Shown piece after piece: positions 9,729-18,451 of a stretch of DNA of 64,000 nt. Both the position numbers and the translations under genes were made by a program. The stretch is from assembly GCF_001806325.1 (NCBI RefSeq), contig NZ_CP017580.1:1240001-1304000 (forward strand), in the 5' to 3' direction. Within the stretch, counting starts at the first letter, position 1; the number at the start of each line of letters is the position of its first letter. Under the pieces are notes generated by a model, which was not told the origin of the DNA, did not search any database, and saw nothing but the letters and a program-made list of their open reading frames with translations. Source of the stretch: Curtobacterium sp. BH-2-1-1. GTDB taxonomy: Bacteria > Actinomycetota > Actinomycetes > Actinomycetales > Microbacteriaceae.

Positions 9729-11732
9729 TCACCGTGCGGCGTGGACCACCTCGCCGATCGGTGTCACCATCGCACGCGCCCACTCCCGCGTGAGGTGGCC
9801 GTGATCCCGGTACATCAGAGTGTCCCCCGAGATCACACCGCACCGTGACGCTGAGCAGAACCAGTCGTTCAGGTCGGCGTAGGTGTGGCCCGCCGATTCG
9901 GCGGTCTCGCGCTCCATCGCAGCCCATGCGTCGTCGAGGCCCTCAGATCGGTCGATCGCGCAGGCGTCGGCGTTCTCGAGGTTCGCCGAGAGACATCGCG
10001 GTACGGACTCGGCGAACTCGGGCGTGTCACGGAGGACGCTCACCCGCGAGTCGCGAGGAAGCGCTGCGAGCGTCCGGGCGAGCCCCTCGCGCCACTGCGT
10101 GGCCCGGTCCTCGGCGTGCACGAGGTCGAGGTGGGCCGATCCGGTGACGAGGACGACATCGGGCTGCTCCGCACGCAACCGGTCCAGGACCTTGCCCCGC
10201 CAGGTGTCGCACTCGACGGAGTGCCGGCCCATCGCTCGCACGGGCACGTCGACCATCGTGCAGGCGTTCTTGGTGAATGCGAGGACACGCATCCCGGCCG
10301 TCCTGGCTGCGAGCGCCTCGACGGCGGGCACCCAGTGTGCTGCGTGCGAATCCCCGACGATCGCGACCGTCATCGAGCCGGACGGATCACCCAGCACGCA
10401 CGTGTTCACCGATGTGTCACGGGCACCCACGTTGTGACACCGGACGCTGCGCGGCGCGGAGGCCGCCCCCGTCGCGGCGTCGAGTCGCGGGCGCACGTTC
10501 TCGGGGACGAACGGTGTGAAGAGCGGCTCCGGTACCGGGACGGTCTGCGCGGCGGTCCGCTGGCTCCTGAGGACGGGCTGCGGGATGACCGCGTTCCCGG
10601 CGAGGACCACGGCGATCGCGGTCACGGTCGAAGCCACCCCCGCGAGCACGGCCCGTCCGTCCGTACGCCCAGCTGCCCGGAACGGGTGCTCGACGAAGCG
10701 CGTCGTGACGTGTGCGAGCACGACTGCGACCGCGAGTGCGGCACAGCGTGCCCAGAGCGGCAGGGGCGTCGCGAGCCCGATCGCGGCCTGCGGGATCACC
10801 AGGAGCGGCCAGTGCCAGAGGTAGAGCGAGAAGGAGACACTGCCGACGTACTGCAGCGGGCGCAGGCCGAGGAGGCATCCGGGATCGGCGACGTGTCGCG
10901 ACGCCCCGGCCCACACGAGCGCAGCCGTGGCGAGGACCGGCAGCAGGACGGCGGCCCCTGGGTAGGACGTGCGCGCATCGAACCCGAGCGCCGCGGTCAG
11001 GATCCCCGCGAGCCCGAGCCACCCGACGATCGGTGTCCAGCGTCCTCGGAGAACGGCGCCGCGGTGCACCGCGATGGCGACGACACCACCCAACCCGAGC
11101 TCCCACGCGCGAGACGGCAATGAGAAGAACGCCCACGGTTGGGCGTACGAAGTCAGGACGATCCCGAGTGTCAGGGAGACCACGACCGCGACCGTGAGCG
11201 TGGTCGTGATGACCGCGAAGCGCTGCCGGACGGGCAACCGACGGGCGAGCCACCAGACGCTGGCGAGCACGATCGGCCAGAGCAAGTAGAACTGCTCTTC
11301 GACCCCGAGGGACCAGTAGTGCTGGAACGGCGACGGTGCGCTGCCAGTGAGGTAGTCCGTGCCCTCGGCGGCGAAGTAGAGGTTCGGGATCGAGAGCAGT
11401 GCTGCGATCCCGGCCTCGACGAGCTGCTGTCGCACGAGTGGAGGCATCAGGACCGCCGCACCGGCGAGGGTCACGAGTGCGACGAGGAGCGCCGACGGGA
11501 GGATCCGGCGGACCCGGCGAGCCCAGAACCCGAGGAGGTCGATGCGTCCGCGAGTGCTCAGCTCACGGATCAGGTGCCCGGTGATGAGGAACCCGGAGAT
11601 CTCGAAGAAGACGTCCACCCCGACGAAGCCGCCGGTGACACCGAGGTGCGCGTGCTCGAGCAGCACGAGCGACACCGCGATGGCCCGGAGGCCCTGGATG
11701 TCCGGGCGGAACGTCGGCGAGGTGCGTGTCAT
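9729..11732 (-). CDS. OafA-like membrane acyltransferase with SGNH domain
   Basis: A 667-residue protein of the acyltransferase-3 family. The N-terminal part starts RPDIQGLRAIAVSLVLLEHA and has about ten membrane helices, the catalytic-region VGVDVFFEISGFLI and the loop YWSLGVEEQFYLLWP. After a linker, the C-terminal extracytoplasmic SGNH domain shows GDSHAAHW (block I, residues about 457-464) and YRDHGHLT (block V, near residue 642). Such fusions O-acylate cell-surface glycans. It diverges from the Wzz/BY-kinase gene and probably decorates the polysaccharide made by this locus. GGAGC precedes the ATG. Confidence 0.9.
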   Translation of the reverse strand: MTRTSPTFRPDIQGLRAIAVSLVLLEHAHLGVTGGFVGVDVFFEISGFLITGHLIRELSTRGRIDLLGFWARRVRRILPSALLVALVTLAGAAVLMPPLVRQQLVEAGIAALLSIPNLYFAAEGTDYLTGSAPSPFQHYWSLGVEEQFYLLWPIVLASVWWLARRLPVRQRFAVITTTLTVAVVVSLTLGIVLTSYAQPWAFFSLPSRAWELGLGGVVAIAVHRGAVLRGRWTPIVGWLGLAGILTAALGFDARTSYPGAAVLLPVLATAALVWAGASRHVADPGCLLGLRPLQYVGSVSFSLYLWHWPLLVIPQAAIGLATPLPLWARCAALAVAVVLAHVTTRFVEHPFRAAGRTDGRAVLAGVASTVTAIAVVLAGNAVIPQPVLRSQRTAAQTVPVPEPLFTPFVPENVRPRLDAATGAASAPRSVRCHNVGARDTSVNTCVLGDPSGSMTVAIVGDSHAAHWVPAVEALAARTAGMRVLAFTKNACTMVDVPVRAMGRHSVECDTWRGKVLDRLRAEQPDVVLVTGSAHLDLVHAEDRATQWREGLARTLAALPRDSRVSVLRDTPEFAESVPRCLSANLENADACAIDRSEGLDDAWAAMERETAESAGHTYADLNDWFCSASRCGVISGDTLMYRDHGHLTREWARAMVTPIGEVVHAAR

Positions 11733-11822
11733 GGCTGCTCCGATCTCGTGGTGCTCGTAATACTACCATGTGATATATTTAATGAGCGGCATCAGGGCCG
11801 CACGACATCGACCGGAGGCACC
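11733..11822. promoter_or_regulatory. Divergent promoter region of the exopolysaccharide locus
   Basis: Ninety bp between divergent acyltransferase and BY-kinase genes. It contains a sharply AT-rich core (11757-11784) with CATGTGATATAT at 11767-11778. TATATT (near 11773) and, on the minus strand, TAGTAT are plausible -10 boxes. A related 12-mer occurs at 18405-18416 near the glycosyltransferase gene. Confidence 0.5.
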
Positions 11823-13319
11823 GTGGAGACCACGAACCTGACCAAGGCCTTCCGCAAGGGCTGGCTGCTCATCCTCATCGGCGCACTCCTCGGCGCAGGC
11901 GGAGGGTTCGCCGCCGCGGTGCTGGCGACCCCGGAGTACTCGGCGACGACCAAGCTGTTCGTCTCCGTGCGGACCTCTGACGCGGCGTCGGCGACCGACG
12001 TCTCGCAGGGCAACTCCGCGGCCCAGCAGAAGGTGCGCTCCTACGCGGACGTCGTCCTGACGGAGAGCATCCTGCAACCCGTCATCGAGGAACTCGCGCT
12101 GGACACGACGCCAGCCGGACTCGCTCGACGGGTGCAACCCACCATCAACACCAACACCGTCGTCATCTCGATCGCGGTCACCGACGAGTCGGCGGCCCGG
12201 TCAGCTCGGATCGCGAACAGCATCGGCCGCAGCTTCGTCCGTGTGATCGAGCGACTGGAGCAGCCGAGCGCGGACTCCGCGAGCCTCGTGCGCGCGTCGA
12301 CCGTCCAGAGCGCGGTCGTCCCATCAACACCGTCGTCGCCGAACCGGACGCTGAACATTGTCGTCGGGCTCGCGGTCGGGGCATTCCTGGGGTTCGCTGC
12401 AGCGCTGCTCCGAGGCCTCGTCGACACCCGCATCCACGGTCCCCGTGACGTCGCTGCAGCCACCGACGCCCCACTGCTGGCGACCCTCGGCTTCGACCCT
12501 GAGGCCAAGCGACAGCCCCTCGTCGTGTCGGCGAGCGGGCGCAGTCCCCTCGCCGAGGCGTACCGCACCCTCAGGACCAACCTGCAGTTCGTCGACCTGG
12601 GCGTCGGGAACGGCAGCTTCGTCGTCACGTCGGCGATGCCGAGCGAGGGCAAGACCACGTCCACGGCGAACCTCGCGATCGCCCTCGCCGAGACCGGCGC
12701 GCGCGTCGTCCTCATCGACGCCGACCTCCGGCGCCCGCGCGTCGCCGAGGTGATGGGGCTGGAGAACTCCGCCGGCCTCACCGACCTGCTCATCGGCCGC
12801 GCCGAACTCGATGACGTCGTGCAGCCGTGGGGACACACCAAGCTCGACGTCCTGCCCGCGGGACTGGTCCCGCCGAACCCGAGCGAGCTGCTCGGATCGA
12901 CGGCGATGCAGGCGCTGCTCGAACTCCTGACCGACCAGTACGACCACGTCCTCCTCGACGCTCCGCCGATCCTGCCGGTCACGGATGCGGCTGTGCTCGC
13001 CGCGATGACCTCCGGAGCGGTCGTCGTGACGTCCGCACGGAGCAGCAGGACACCGCAGCTCCGTGCTGCCGTCGACCGGCTCGAGCGGGTCGGGGCAACG
13101 GTGCTCGGCGTCGTGGTCAGCATGGCTGCGTTCCGTGGACGCCAGCGGTACGGCGGTGCGTACGGGAGCGCCTACGGCACCTACTACGGCGGTCAGGAGG
13201 CGGTCGACCTCTCGGCAGCCACGCCGAAGCGCGGTCGCCGTCTGCGCGACGAGGACTCCGCGACCTTCCCGGTCGCACCGGCGACGCCTGCGCGTCCACA
13301 GCGCGGAACGACTCGCTGA
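11823..13319 (+). CDS. Wzz/Wzc-like polysaccharide co-polymerase with BY-kinase domain
   Basis: A 498-residue bacterial tyrosine autokinase controlling export and chain length of a surface polysaccharide. A Wzz-type domain spans two membrane helices (residues about 14-38 and 178-200). The cytoplasmic kinase has Walker A SAMPSEGKTTST (about 272-280), Walker A' VVLIDADLRRP and Walker B HVLLDAPP. A tyrosine cluster RYGGAYGSAYGTYYGG (about 443-459) is the expected autophosphorylation tail. The GTG at 11823 follows GGAGG and gives the usual short cytoplasmic N-terminus; longer in-frame starts run back into the divergent gene. Wzz and kinase parts are fused, as in many Actinobacteria. Confidence 0.93.
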   Translation: METTNLTKAFRKGWLLILIGALLGAGGGFAAAVLATPEYSATTKLFVSVRTSDAASATDVSQGNSAAQQKVRSYADVVLTESILQPVIEELALDTTPAGLARRVQPTINTNTVVISIAVTDESAARSARIANSIGRSFVRVIERLEQPSADSASLVRASTVQSAVVPSTPSSPNRTLNIVVGLAVGAFLGFAAALLRGLVDTRIHGPRDVAAATDAPLLATLGFDPEAKRQPLVVSASGRSPLAEAYRTLRTNLQFVDLGVGNGSFVVTSAMPSEGKTTSTANLAIALAETGARVVLIDADLRRPRVAEVMGLENSAGLTDLLIGRAELDDVVQPWGHTKLDVLPAGLVPPNPSELLGSTAMQALLELLTDQYDHVLLDAPPILPVTDAAVLAAMTSGAVVVTSARSSRTPQLRAAVDRLERVGATVLGVVVSMAAFRGRQRYGGAYGSAYGTYYGGQEAVDLSAATPKRGRRLRDEDSATFPVAPATPARPQRGTTR

Positions 13320-13327
13320 GCGGAAGG

Positions 13328-13372
13328 GAATGCCCGCCCCGGTCCTCAGGAGAAGGATCGGAGCGGGCGTTC
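13328..13372. terminator. Imperfect hairpin between convergent genes
   Basis: An imperfect stem (AATGCCCGC with GCGGGCGTT, plus inner TCCT/AGGA) between the BY-kinase stop and the end of the convergent beta-helix gene. Terminator function is plausible but the stem is interrupted. Confidence 0.45.
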
Positions 13373-13386
13373 GCTCGTCTCCGGGT

Positions 13387-14772
13387 TCAGGGGAGGGACG
13401 TGAAGGTCGATCGATGCTCCAGACCGGTGGCCGCGCTCCACGCCCGGTGCTCGGGCAGACGTTCCGACCGCTGCCACTGCAACCGGACGGAGTCGGCCAG
13501 CGCGATCGTGTTCTCGTCGCTGGTCAGCCCAGCGGGAACGCCGTCGTGCGCGTACAGGTACGCGTGAGCAGCTCCGGAGAAGTCGTTCCCGCGCACCGCG
13601 AGTCTCGGCCGCACGCCGTCTGCGTAGAACAGCAGATGGCTGCCCTTGCCTGCCCTGTCGGGCCGCACGGCAGCGCTCCAACTCGAACCGGCGTCGTGCG
13701 CTCGGTTGCCCCGCACGCTGCACGTCGAGGACCCGGCACTCTCGGTCCCGCCGGTCGACCAGTACTCGAAGGTCTGCATCGTCCGTTCGACGGAGTTGCC
13801 GTTGAACTCGACGTTCGACCACGACACACCCGTCGCGACGCCCGGACCCTGGATCGTCATCGCGGCGTCCCAGCAGTCGACGATCGTGTTGCCGCTGACG
13901 AGCACGCCGGACGCGCCGGACCACACCTGGACGCCGTTGCCCATCCGCGACACCCCGTCCGATGCCAGGGCACCGCCGGCCTCGCCGATGATGCAGTCCC
14001 GGACGACCGCGCCGTCGGTCCGGCTCGCTGACGTCGTCTGGACCGCGTTCCTCCCCGTTCCGACGACCGCGAGGTCGCGGACGGAGAGCCCCGACCGAAC
14101 TTCCACGATGGGATCGGCGACGGCGAGCCACACACGACGGCCACCGGCGCTCGGGTTCGTGGCGCAGCGCACGGTGACGACGGATCCCCTCGACGTGAAC
14201 TGCCAGTCGCGTACGAGCGCGCTGGGATCGGTCTTGCGATCGCCGTGGAGAGTCGAGCCGACCTTGAGGAAACCCACCTCGGTGGTCCACGAACTCACGT
14301 AGCCGTGGTGCGTCCGTCCGACGTTCGCCGCACTGATGTCGACCGACCAGAGACCGTCCCCGGCCCTCGTCCAGCACGCGGCGGCCTGCACGTACTTGTA
14401 CGCCGTGACGACGGGCGGCTCCGGCTCGTCTCCCCACGATTCGAACCTGAGCGCGCCGACCGTACCCGGGCGGATCACTCCGGGGTGCCGCCGACCGCGT
14501 CGGAGCCGCACCGTGCTGCCCGGCGCGATGGTCGACGCCGTGAGTGCTGCGTTGACCCGCGCCATCGAGGCCCACGGCCGCGTGGGAACCGTCCCGTCGT
14601 CCGCATCGTCGCCGGCCGCCGGGTCGACGAAGTAGGTCGTCGACCCCGCACCGCGCGCTGGCCGAGTCCACAGGCTCAGCCCCACCGCGGCGCTTCCGAC
14701 TGCGGCCCCGGTCAGGAGGGTCCTCCGACTCAGGGCGGTCGATTGCGGGATCGGGCTCTGTCGGTGTTCCAT
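13387..14772 (-). CDS. Tat-exported right-handed beta-helix protein
   Basis: A 461-residue exported protein. A twin-arginine signal is visible (LSRRTLLTGAAVGSAAVG, residues about 15-32), followed by FVDPAAGDDADDGT, a pattern that opens many pectate-lyase-fold proteins. The body has repeated short Asn/Val/Ile turns (VLVSGNTIVDC, VEFNGNSVERT, CSVRGNRAHD, LAVRGNDFSG) typical of parallel beta-helix rungs. Its position beside flippase and polymerase genes suggests a lyase or modifying enzyme acting on the exopolysaccharide, but no catalytic residues can be assigned. GAGAGG precedes the ATG; the flippase gene ends 82 nt downstream. Confidence 0.8.
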   Translation of the reverse strand: MEHRQSPIPQSTALSRRTLLTGAAVGSAAVGLSLWTRPARGAGSTTYFVDPAAGDDADDGTVPTRPWASMARVNAALTASTIAPGSTVRLRRGRRHPGVIRPGTVGALRFESWGDEPEPPVVTAYKYVQAAACWTRAGDGLWSVDISAANVGRTHHGYVSSWTTEVGFLKVGSTLHGDRKTDPSALVRDWQFTSRGSVVTVRCATNPSAGGRRVWLAVADPIVEVRSGLSVRDLAVVGTGRNAVQTTSASRTDGAVVRDCIIGEAGGALASDGVSRMGNGVQVWSGASGVLVSGNTIVDCWDAAMTIQGPGVATGVSWSNVEFNGNSVERTMQTFEYWSTGGTESAGSSTCSVRGNRAHDAGSSWSAAVRPDRAGKGSHLLFYADGVRPRLAVRGNDFSGAAHAYLYAHDGVPAGLTSDENTIALADSVRLQWQRSERLPEHRAWSAATGLEHRSTFTSLP

Positions 14773-14854
14773 TGGTGCCTCTCCGCGCCGCTCCGGCAGC
14801 GACGCCGAGGGGAAACTAGTCGCTCCGCGTTCTTCGACACGAGGTTCCGGAATG

Positions 14855-16165
14855 TCACATGGCGTTGCGTCCCGCGAGTCGGCGGATCGCTCGCAGACAC
14901 AACCGGATGTCGCTGCGTCGGACGCCGTAGAAGGACCTCGGGTCGATCCCGTGACGGTGCCACACCTGCAGCACGTTGAGCGAACTCGAGACGAAGCATC
15001 CGACCAGGGTCCCCGTCGCCGCCCCGAGGGCCCCGTGGGACGGCACCAGGGCGACGAGCAGCGCGGTGTTCACGAGCGCGGCGACGACGAGCGACATGCT
15101 GCGGCGGCCCGGGGCACCCCTCGCGCTGAGAGTGACCCCAGCGAGGGCGCCCTGTCCGCCGACCGCAGTCGCGAGCAGCAGCACCATGCAGGCCGGCATG
15201 GCATCGACGAACTCGGCTCCGAAGACGAGCGGGACCCACCACCAGGCGCTCGCGGCGAGCGCACCGGCCGCCACGACGGTCAGTGCCGAGGACATCCGTG
15301 AGGCGGCGAGCATCCGGGCGTCGTCCTGCTCGGCGGCGTCCGCGGCGAAGGAGACGTCGCGGACGGCGTTGCTGATGACGAGCGGCAGATCGGCGACGTT
15401 CACCGCCACGACGTACAAGCCGAGTTCCGCGGCGTCGGACAACGGAGCGATCAACGCCTGGTCGAGGCGGGTCAGGAGCACTCCGGCGATGGATCCGAAC
15501 CAGACCCTGGCTCCGAACGACACCAGTGCACGGCTGCTCGGCGTCTCGGCGTCTTCAGGACGCGTCGCTCCTGTCCCGCGTCGCAGCCCGGTGTACGCGA
15601 CGGCTCCGAGGATAGGCGAGACGGCGAGCACCCCGACCGCGTGGGCGATGTCGAGTGACCCGACAGCGGCGAACGACGCGAGCGCGATGAGCCGGACCCC
15701 GGCGGTGATCGCTCGCTCCACGGTCACCAGCCGCCACCGGTGCATGCCTGCTGCGACGGCCTGGAGCAACGCCACCATCAGCGTCGGCACCAACATGACC
15801 GACGCGAGGGTGACGAGTCGGACCAGGGCGTCGTCGCCGGCGGCGGAGAACGGCGCTGCGGCGATCAGGAGCGCGGTGACGACCACGCCTGCTCCACCCA
15901 GGACCGCGACGGCACGCCACACGAACCCGCCGCGCGCCCAGGGGTGCCGGGCGATCGTCCGTGTGACGGCAGCCGGGACGCCGAACGTCGCGACGGCCGT
16001 GGCGAGGAACAGCGGCGCCGTCACCGCTGCGACCGCTCCTCGTCCGTCGACTCCGAGGGTCTGCGCGAGGATCGGCGCCGTGGCGATCGAGGCGATCGGA
16101 GGGAACACGTTGCCGATCAGTGCGGCGACGATGTTGCCGACTCGATTCCGTCCGCCGACGCTCAC
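14855..16165 (-). CDS. Wzx-like polysaccharide flippase (MOP superfamily)
   Basis: A 436-residue integral membrane protein with about 12-14 helices, beginning with an amphipathic start and IVAALIGNVFPPIASIATAPILAQTLG, then PLFLATAVATFGVPAAVTRTIA. This is typical of oligosaccharide flippases that move lipid-linked repeat units across the membrane. The GTG start overlaps the stop of the upstream polymerase gene by 4 nt (GTGA), so the two are translationally coupled. The short basic C-terminus ends LAGRNAM. The substrate is the repeat unit of this locus, which is unknown. Confidence 0.88.
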   Translation of the reverse strand: MSVGGRNRVGNIVAALIGNVFPPIASIATAPILAQTLGVDGRGAVAAVTAPLFLATAVATFGVPAAVTRTIARHPWARGGFVWRAVAVLGGAGVVVTALLIAAAPFSAAGDDALVRLVTLASVMLVPTLMVALLQAVAAGMHRWRLVTVERAITAGVRLIALASFAAVGSLDIAHAVGVLAVSPILGAVAYTGLRRGTGATRPEDAETPSSRALVSFGARVWFGSIAGVLLTRLDQALIAPLSDAAELGLYVVAVNVADLPLVISNAVRDVSFAADAAEQDDARMLAASRMSSALTVVAAGALAASAWWWVPLVFGAEFVDAMPACMVLLLATAVGGQGALAGVTLSARGAPGRRSMSLVVAALVNTALLVALVPSHGALGAATGTLVGCFVSSSLNVLQVWHRHGIDPRSFYGVRRSDIRLCLRAIRRLAGRNAM

Positions 16166-17445
16166 CGGGGCACCGTCGCGGGGCGCGTGGACCGGACGAG
16201 GTCGTCGGGGAAGGGGCCGACGTGCGGGGCCCGTCCGGACGGTGGCGGAACGAGTGCGAGCAGGACGAAGACCAGCACGCCGGTGGGGGCGTTCGCGCTG
16301 AGGGAGTTGAAGCCCAGGATCGATGCCAGGACGAGGAGGGAGCCGAGCCGTGCCCCCCGCGCACCAGTGGTGTTCCCCGACGCACCGCGGAGTGCGAGGC
16401 TGACCAGGGCCCCGAAGAACAGCAGGGTCGCGAAGAGTCCGAAGTCGATGGAGAACATCAGGAACGGGTTCTCGAAGGTCGTGCCGATGAGCGCGTTGCG
16501 GGTGACCTGCTCGCTCGCGCCGAAACCCTTGCCGACGAGCATCGTGTCGGCCCAGCGCTCCACCGCGAGACCGACGGTCTTGAGCCGGGCCGACGACGAT
16601 CCCCCGTCGTCGGCGAACCGCTCCGTGACGGTCATGCTCGCTTCACTGGCGAGGAACCCGACAGCGCCGATCGACGCGAGCGCAGCAGCCCCTGCCTTCG
16701 CGAAGACACCCCCGCGAGCCCGCAGGATCATCACCGCGACCGCGACGACCGCCACGAGCAGTGCGAACCGGGATCCGGTGAGGGCGATCCCCACGATGAG
16801 CAGGACCGGCGCAGCCACACGCATCCACGCCGTCCGGAGTGACGCGGTGAGCGGGACCGCAGCGGACATCCACAGCGCGGCGATGAGGGGATGGTCGAAG
16901 GTCCCCACCATGCGGCCGGCATCGGTCCCCCACCACCGGAGCCCCTCGAGCGTGGAGAGCCACGGCTGGGGAACCGCACCGGCCCAGACGGCCAGGACGA
17001 GCGCAGCTTGGGCACTCCCGATCAGGACCAGCAGCCGTGCAGCGCGTGTGGGGAAGTCGGCGCCGTCCGCACCCCGACTGCGGACCCAGAGGAAGAGCAG
17101 TGCCGGCCCGAGGAGCTGGAGCACCAGCGTGCCGAGGTCGCCGGCGCGGCCGGTGAACCACGACGTGGCGAACGCGATGACGAGGAACGTGCCGAGCATC
17201 GCGCAGACGACCAGGTGCTGTGCGACGACCCGTCCGATCCCACGCGGGTCACGGACGCAGTCGACGATGACGATGGCGAGTGCGAACGTCGTGGCTGGCT
17301 GCCAGCTCGTCCCGACGGCGGTCCGCACGACCTCGAACGGCAGGAGCGACGCAGCGACGAGGACGGCTCCGAACGCCCAGGTGGGGCGTCTGAGTGCGAC
17401 GACCCCGACGACGATCGACAGCGCGAGTTGTGTGATGAAGAGCAT
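16162..17445 (-). CDS. O-antigen ligase/Wzy-like polymerase
   Basis: A 427-residue polytopic membrane protein with about ten to twelve helices and a large hydrophilic loop between residues about 195 and 240 that contains GTDAGRMVGTFDHPLIAA. Then comes LTGSRFALLVAVVAVAV, the arginine-containing pattern conserved in WaaL/Wzy enzymes. It probably polymerises or ligates the exopolysaccharide outside the membrane. AGGGAAGG precedes the ATG. It overlaps the flippase gene and lies 49 nt downstream of the glycosyltransferase gene; that gap is unusually AT-rich. Confidence 0.85.
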   Translation of the reverse strand: MLFITQLALSIVVGVVALRRPTWAFGAVLVAASLLPFEVVRTAVGTSWQPATTFALAIVIVDCVRDPRGIGRVVAQHLVVCAMLGTFLVIAFATSWFTGRAGDLGTLVLQLLGPALLFLWVRSRGADGADFPTRAARLLVLIGSAQAALVLAVWAGAVPQPWLSTLEGLRWWGTDAGRMVGTFDHPLIAALWMSAAVPLTASLRTAWMRVAAPVLLIVGIALTGSRFALLVAVVAVAVMILRARGGVFAKAGAAALASIGAVGFLASEASMTVTERFADDGGSSSARLKTVGLAVERWADTMLVGKGFGASEQVTRNALIGTTFENPFLMFSIDFGLFATLLFFGALVSLALRGASGNTTGARGARLGSLLVLASILGFNSLSANAPTGVLVFVLLALVPPPSGRAPHVGPFPDDLVRSTRPATVPR

Positions 17446-17494
17446 CCGGTTGCCTTCCCTGTATGCCCTCCATTAGAACATAGAATGTGTTATT

Positions 17495-18361
17495 TCAACA
17501 GGCGTCCCAGTGGTCCTGGAGGACGATCCGCAGGTCGTCGGGAGACCACAACGCCGCGCGGACACGGTCGTTCCGACCCGCGCGGACGTTCTGGTCGAGC
17601 AACGCGGGCGACGGGCGGAGACCCCGGATCGGCCAGAAGCCCGCTCCTCGCAGCGTCACGACGGGGAGCACGGGGACGCCGGCGCGGAGTGAGCAGTGGT
17701 GGAGCCAGGTGTCGGACGAACCCGGAGCGACATCCGTGAAGCCGTCACCAGTCGCGCGCAACAGATCGAGGAACGCCGGCGGGTAGAGGACCCCCTTGAC
17801 ACCCACTGCGTAGTTGCGCGGCGTCGGCCGCTCGGACGTCGCCCGCCCCCAGCGTTCGTACGGCGCCACGGCGGCCCCGTCGACCACGATGCGGTTCACC
17901 CGGTGTGCGACGATCGCGTCCGGGTGCCGACCGTGATCGGCCACGAGCGTCTCCAGCCATCGCGGCGGGTAGAGCACGTCGTCGTCGGCCGTGACCATCG
18001 GGACCCGGTGCCGCGCGATGCTCGACACGTACGGGAAGTACTTCTTGTGCGGCCCGAGGTCGTCGCAGAGCCGGACCTCGACCCCGCGACGGCAGAGTCT
18101 GGACAGGCCCCGCGGCGGCGAACTGACGAGTGCCGCATCGTCGAGCCAGACGATGAGTCGAGAAGGTCGCACCGAGCCGCGTCCGATCGACGCGAGCGTG
18201 AGGTGGACCGACCTCGCCCGCACGCCGAAGGTCGTGAGCGACACCACGGGTCCACCGGGAGCCACCAGGGACCGTCGACCGAAGCGGCCCCGGATCGCCG
18301 CCGAGCTCATGGGAACGTACGAGGAGACGAGGCGGATCGGGTCGCGAGGCAGTCGGCGCAT
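17495..18361 (-). CDS. Glycosyltransferase (GT-A-like)
   Basis: The product is 288 residues from the ATG at 18361, chosen because GAGGG lies just upstream and upstream codons run into an AT-rich promoter-like stretch. The central DDD of MVTADDDVLYPPRWLE (residues 126-128) is a metal/nucleotide-sugar-binding DXD motif, preceded by CDDLGPHKKYFPYV. No membrane helix is evident. The pattern resembles small glycosyltransferases of actinobacterial polysaccharide loci. It would add a sugar to the repeat unit; donor and acceptor are unknown. It starts the minus-strand glycosyltransferase-polymerase-flippase-beta-helix series. Confidence 0.78.
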   Translation of the reverse strand: MRRLPRDPIRLVSSYVPMSSAAIRGRFGRRSLVAPGGPVVSLTTFGVRARSVHLTLASIGRGSVRPSRLIVWLDDAALVSSPPRGLSRLCRRGVEVRLCDDLGPHKKYFPYVSSIARHRVPMVTADDDVLYPPRWLETLVADHGRHPDAIVAHRVNRIVVDGAAVAPYERWGRATSERPTPRNYAVGVKGVLYPPAFLDLLRATGDGFTDVAPGSSDTWLHHCSLRAGVPVLPVVTLRGAGFWPIRGLRPSPALLDQNVRAGRNDRVRAALWSPDDLRIVLQDHWDAC

Positions 18362-18451
18362 GCCCTCAGTCTGGGCGATCCGACCGGCCGATCCGAGCTT
18401 TTTGCATGTCATATACACAAGGTCGAATCATCGTGCCGGTAGGCTCGCACC
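18362..18451. promoter_or_regulatory. Divergent promoter region between glycosyltransferase and ankyrin genes
   Basis: An AT-rich island (18400-18420) holds CATGTCATATAC at 18405-18416, matching 10 of 12 bases of the site in the BY-kinase/acyltransferase promoter. On the plus strand TAGGCT (18440-18445) lies 6 nt before the GTG of the ankyrin gene, which therefore probably has a leaderless mRNA. Confidence 0.5.
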
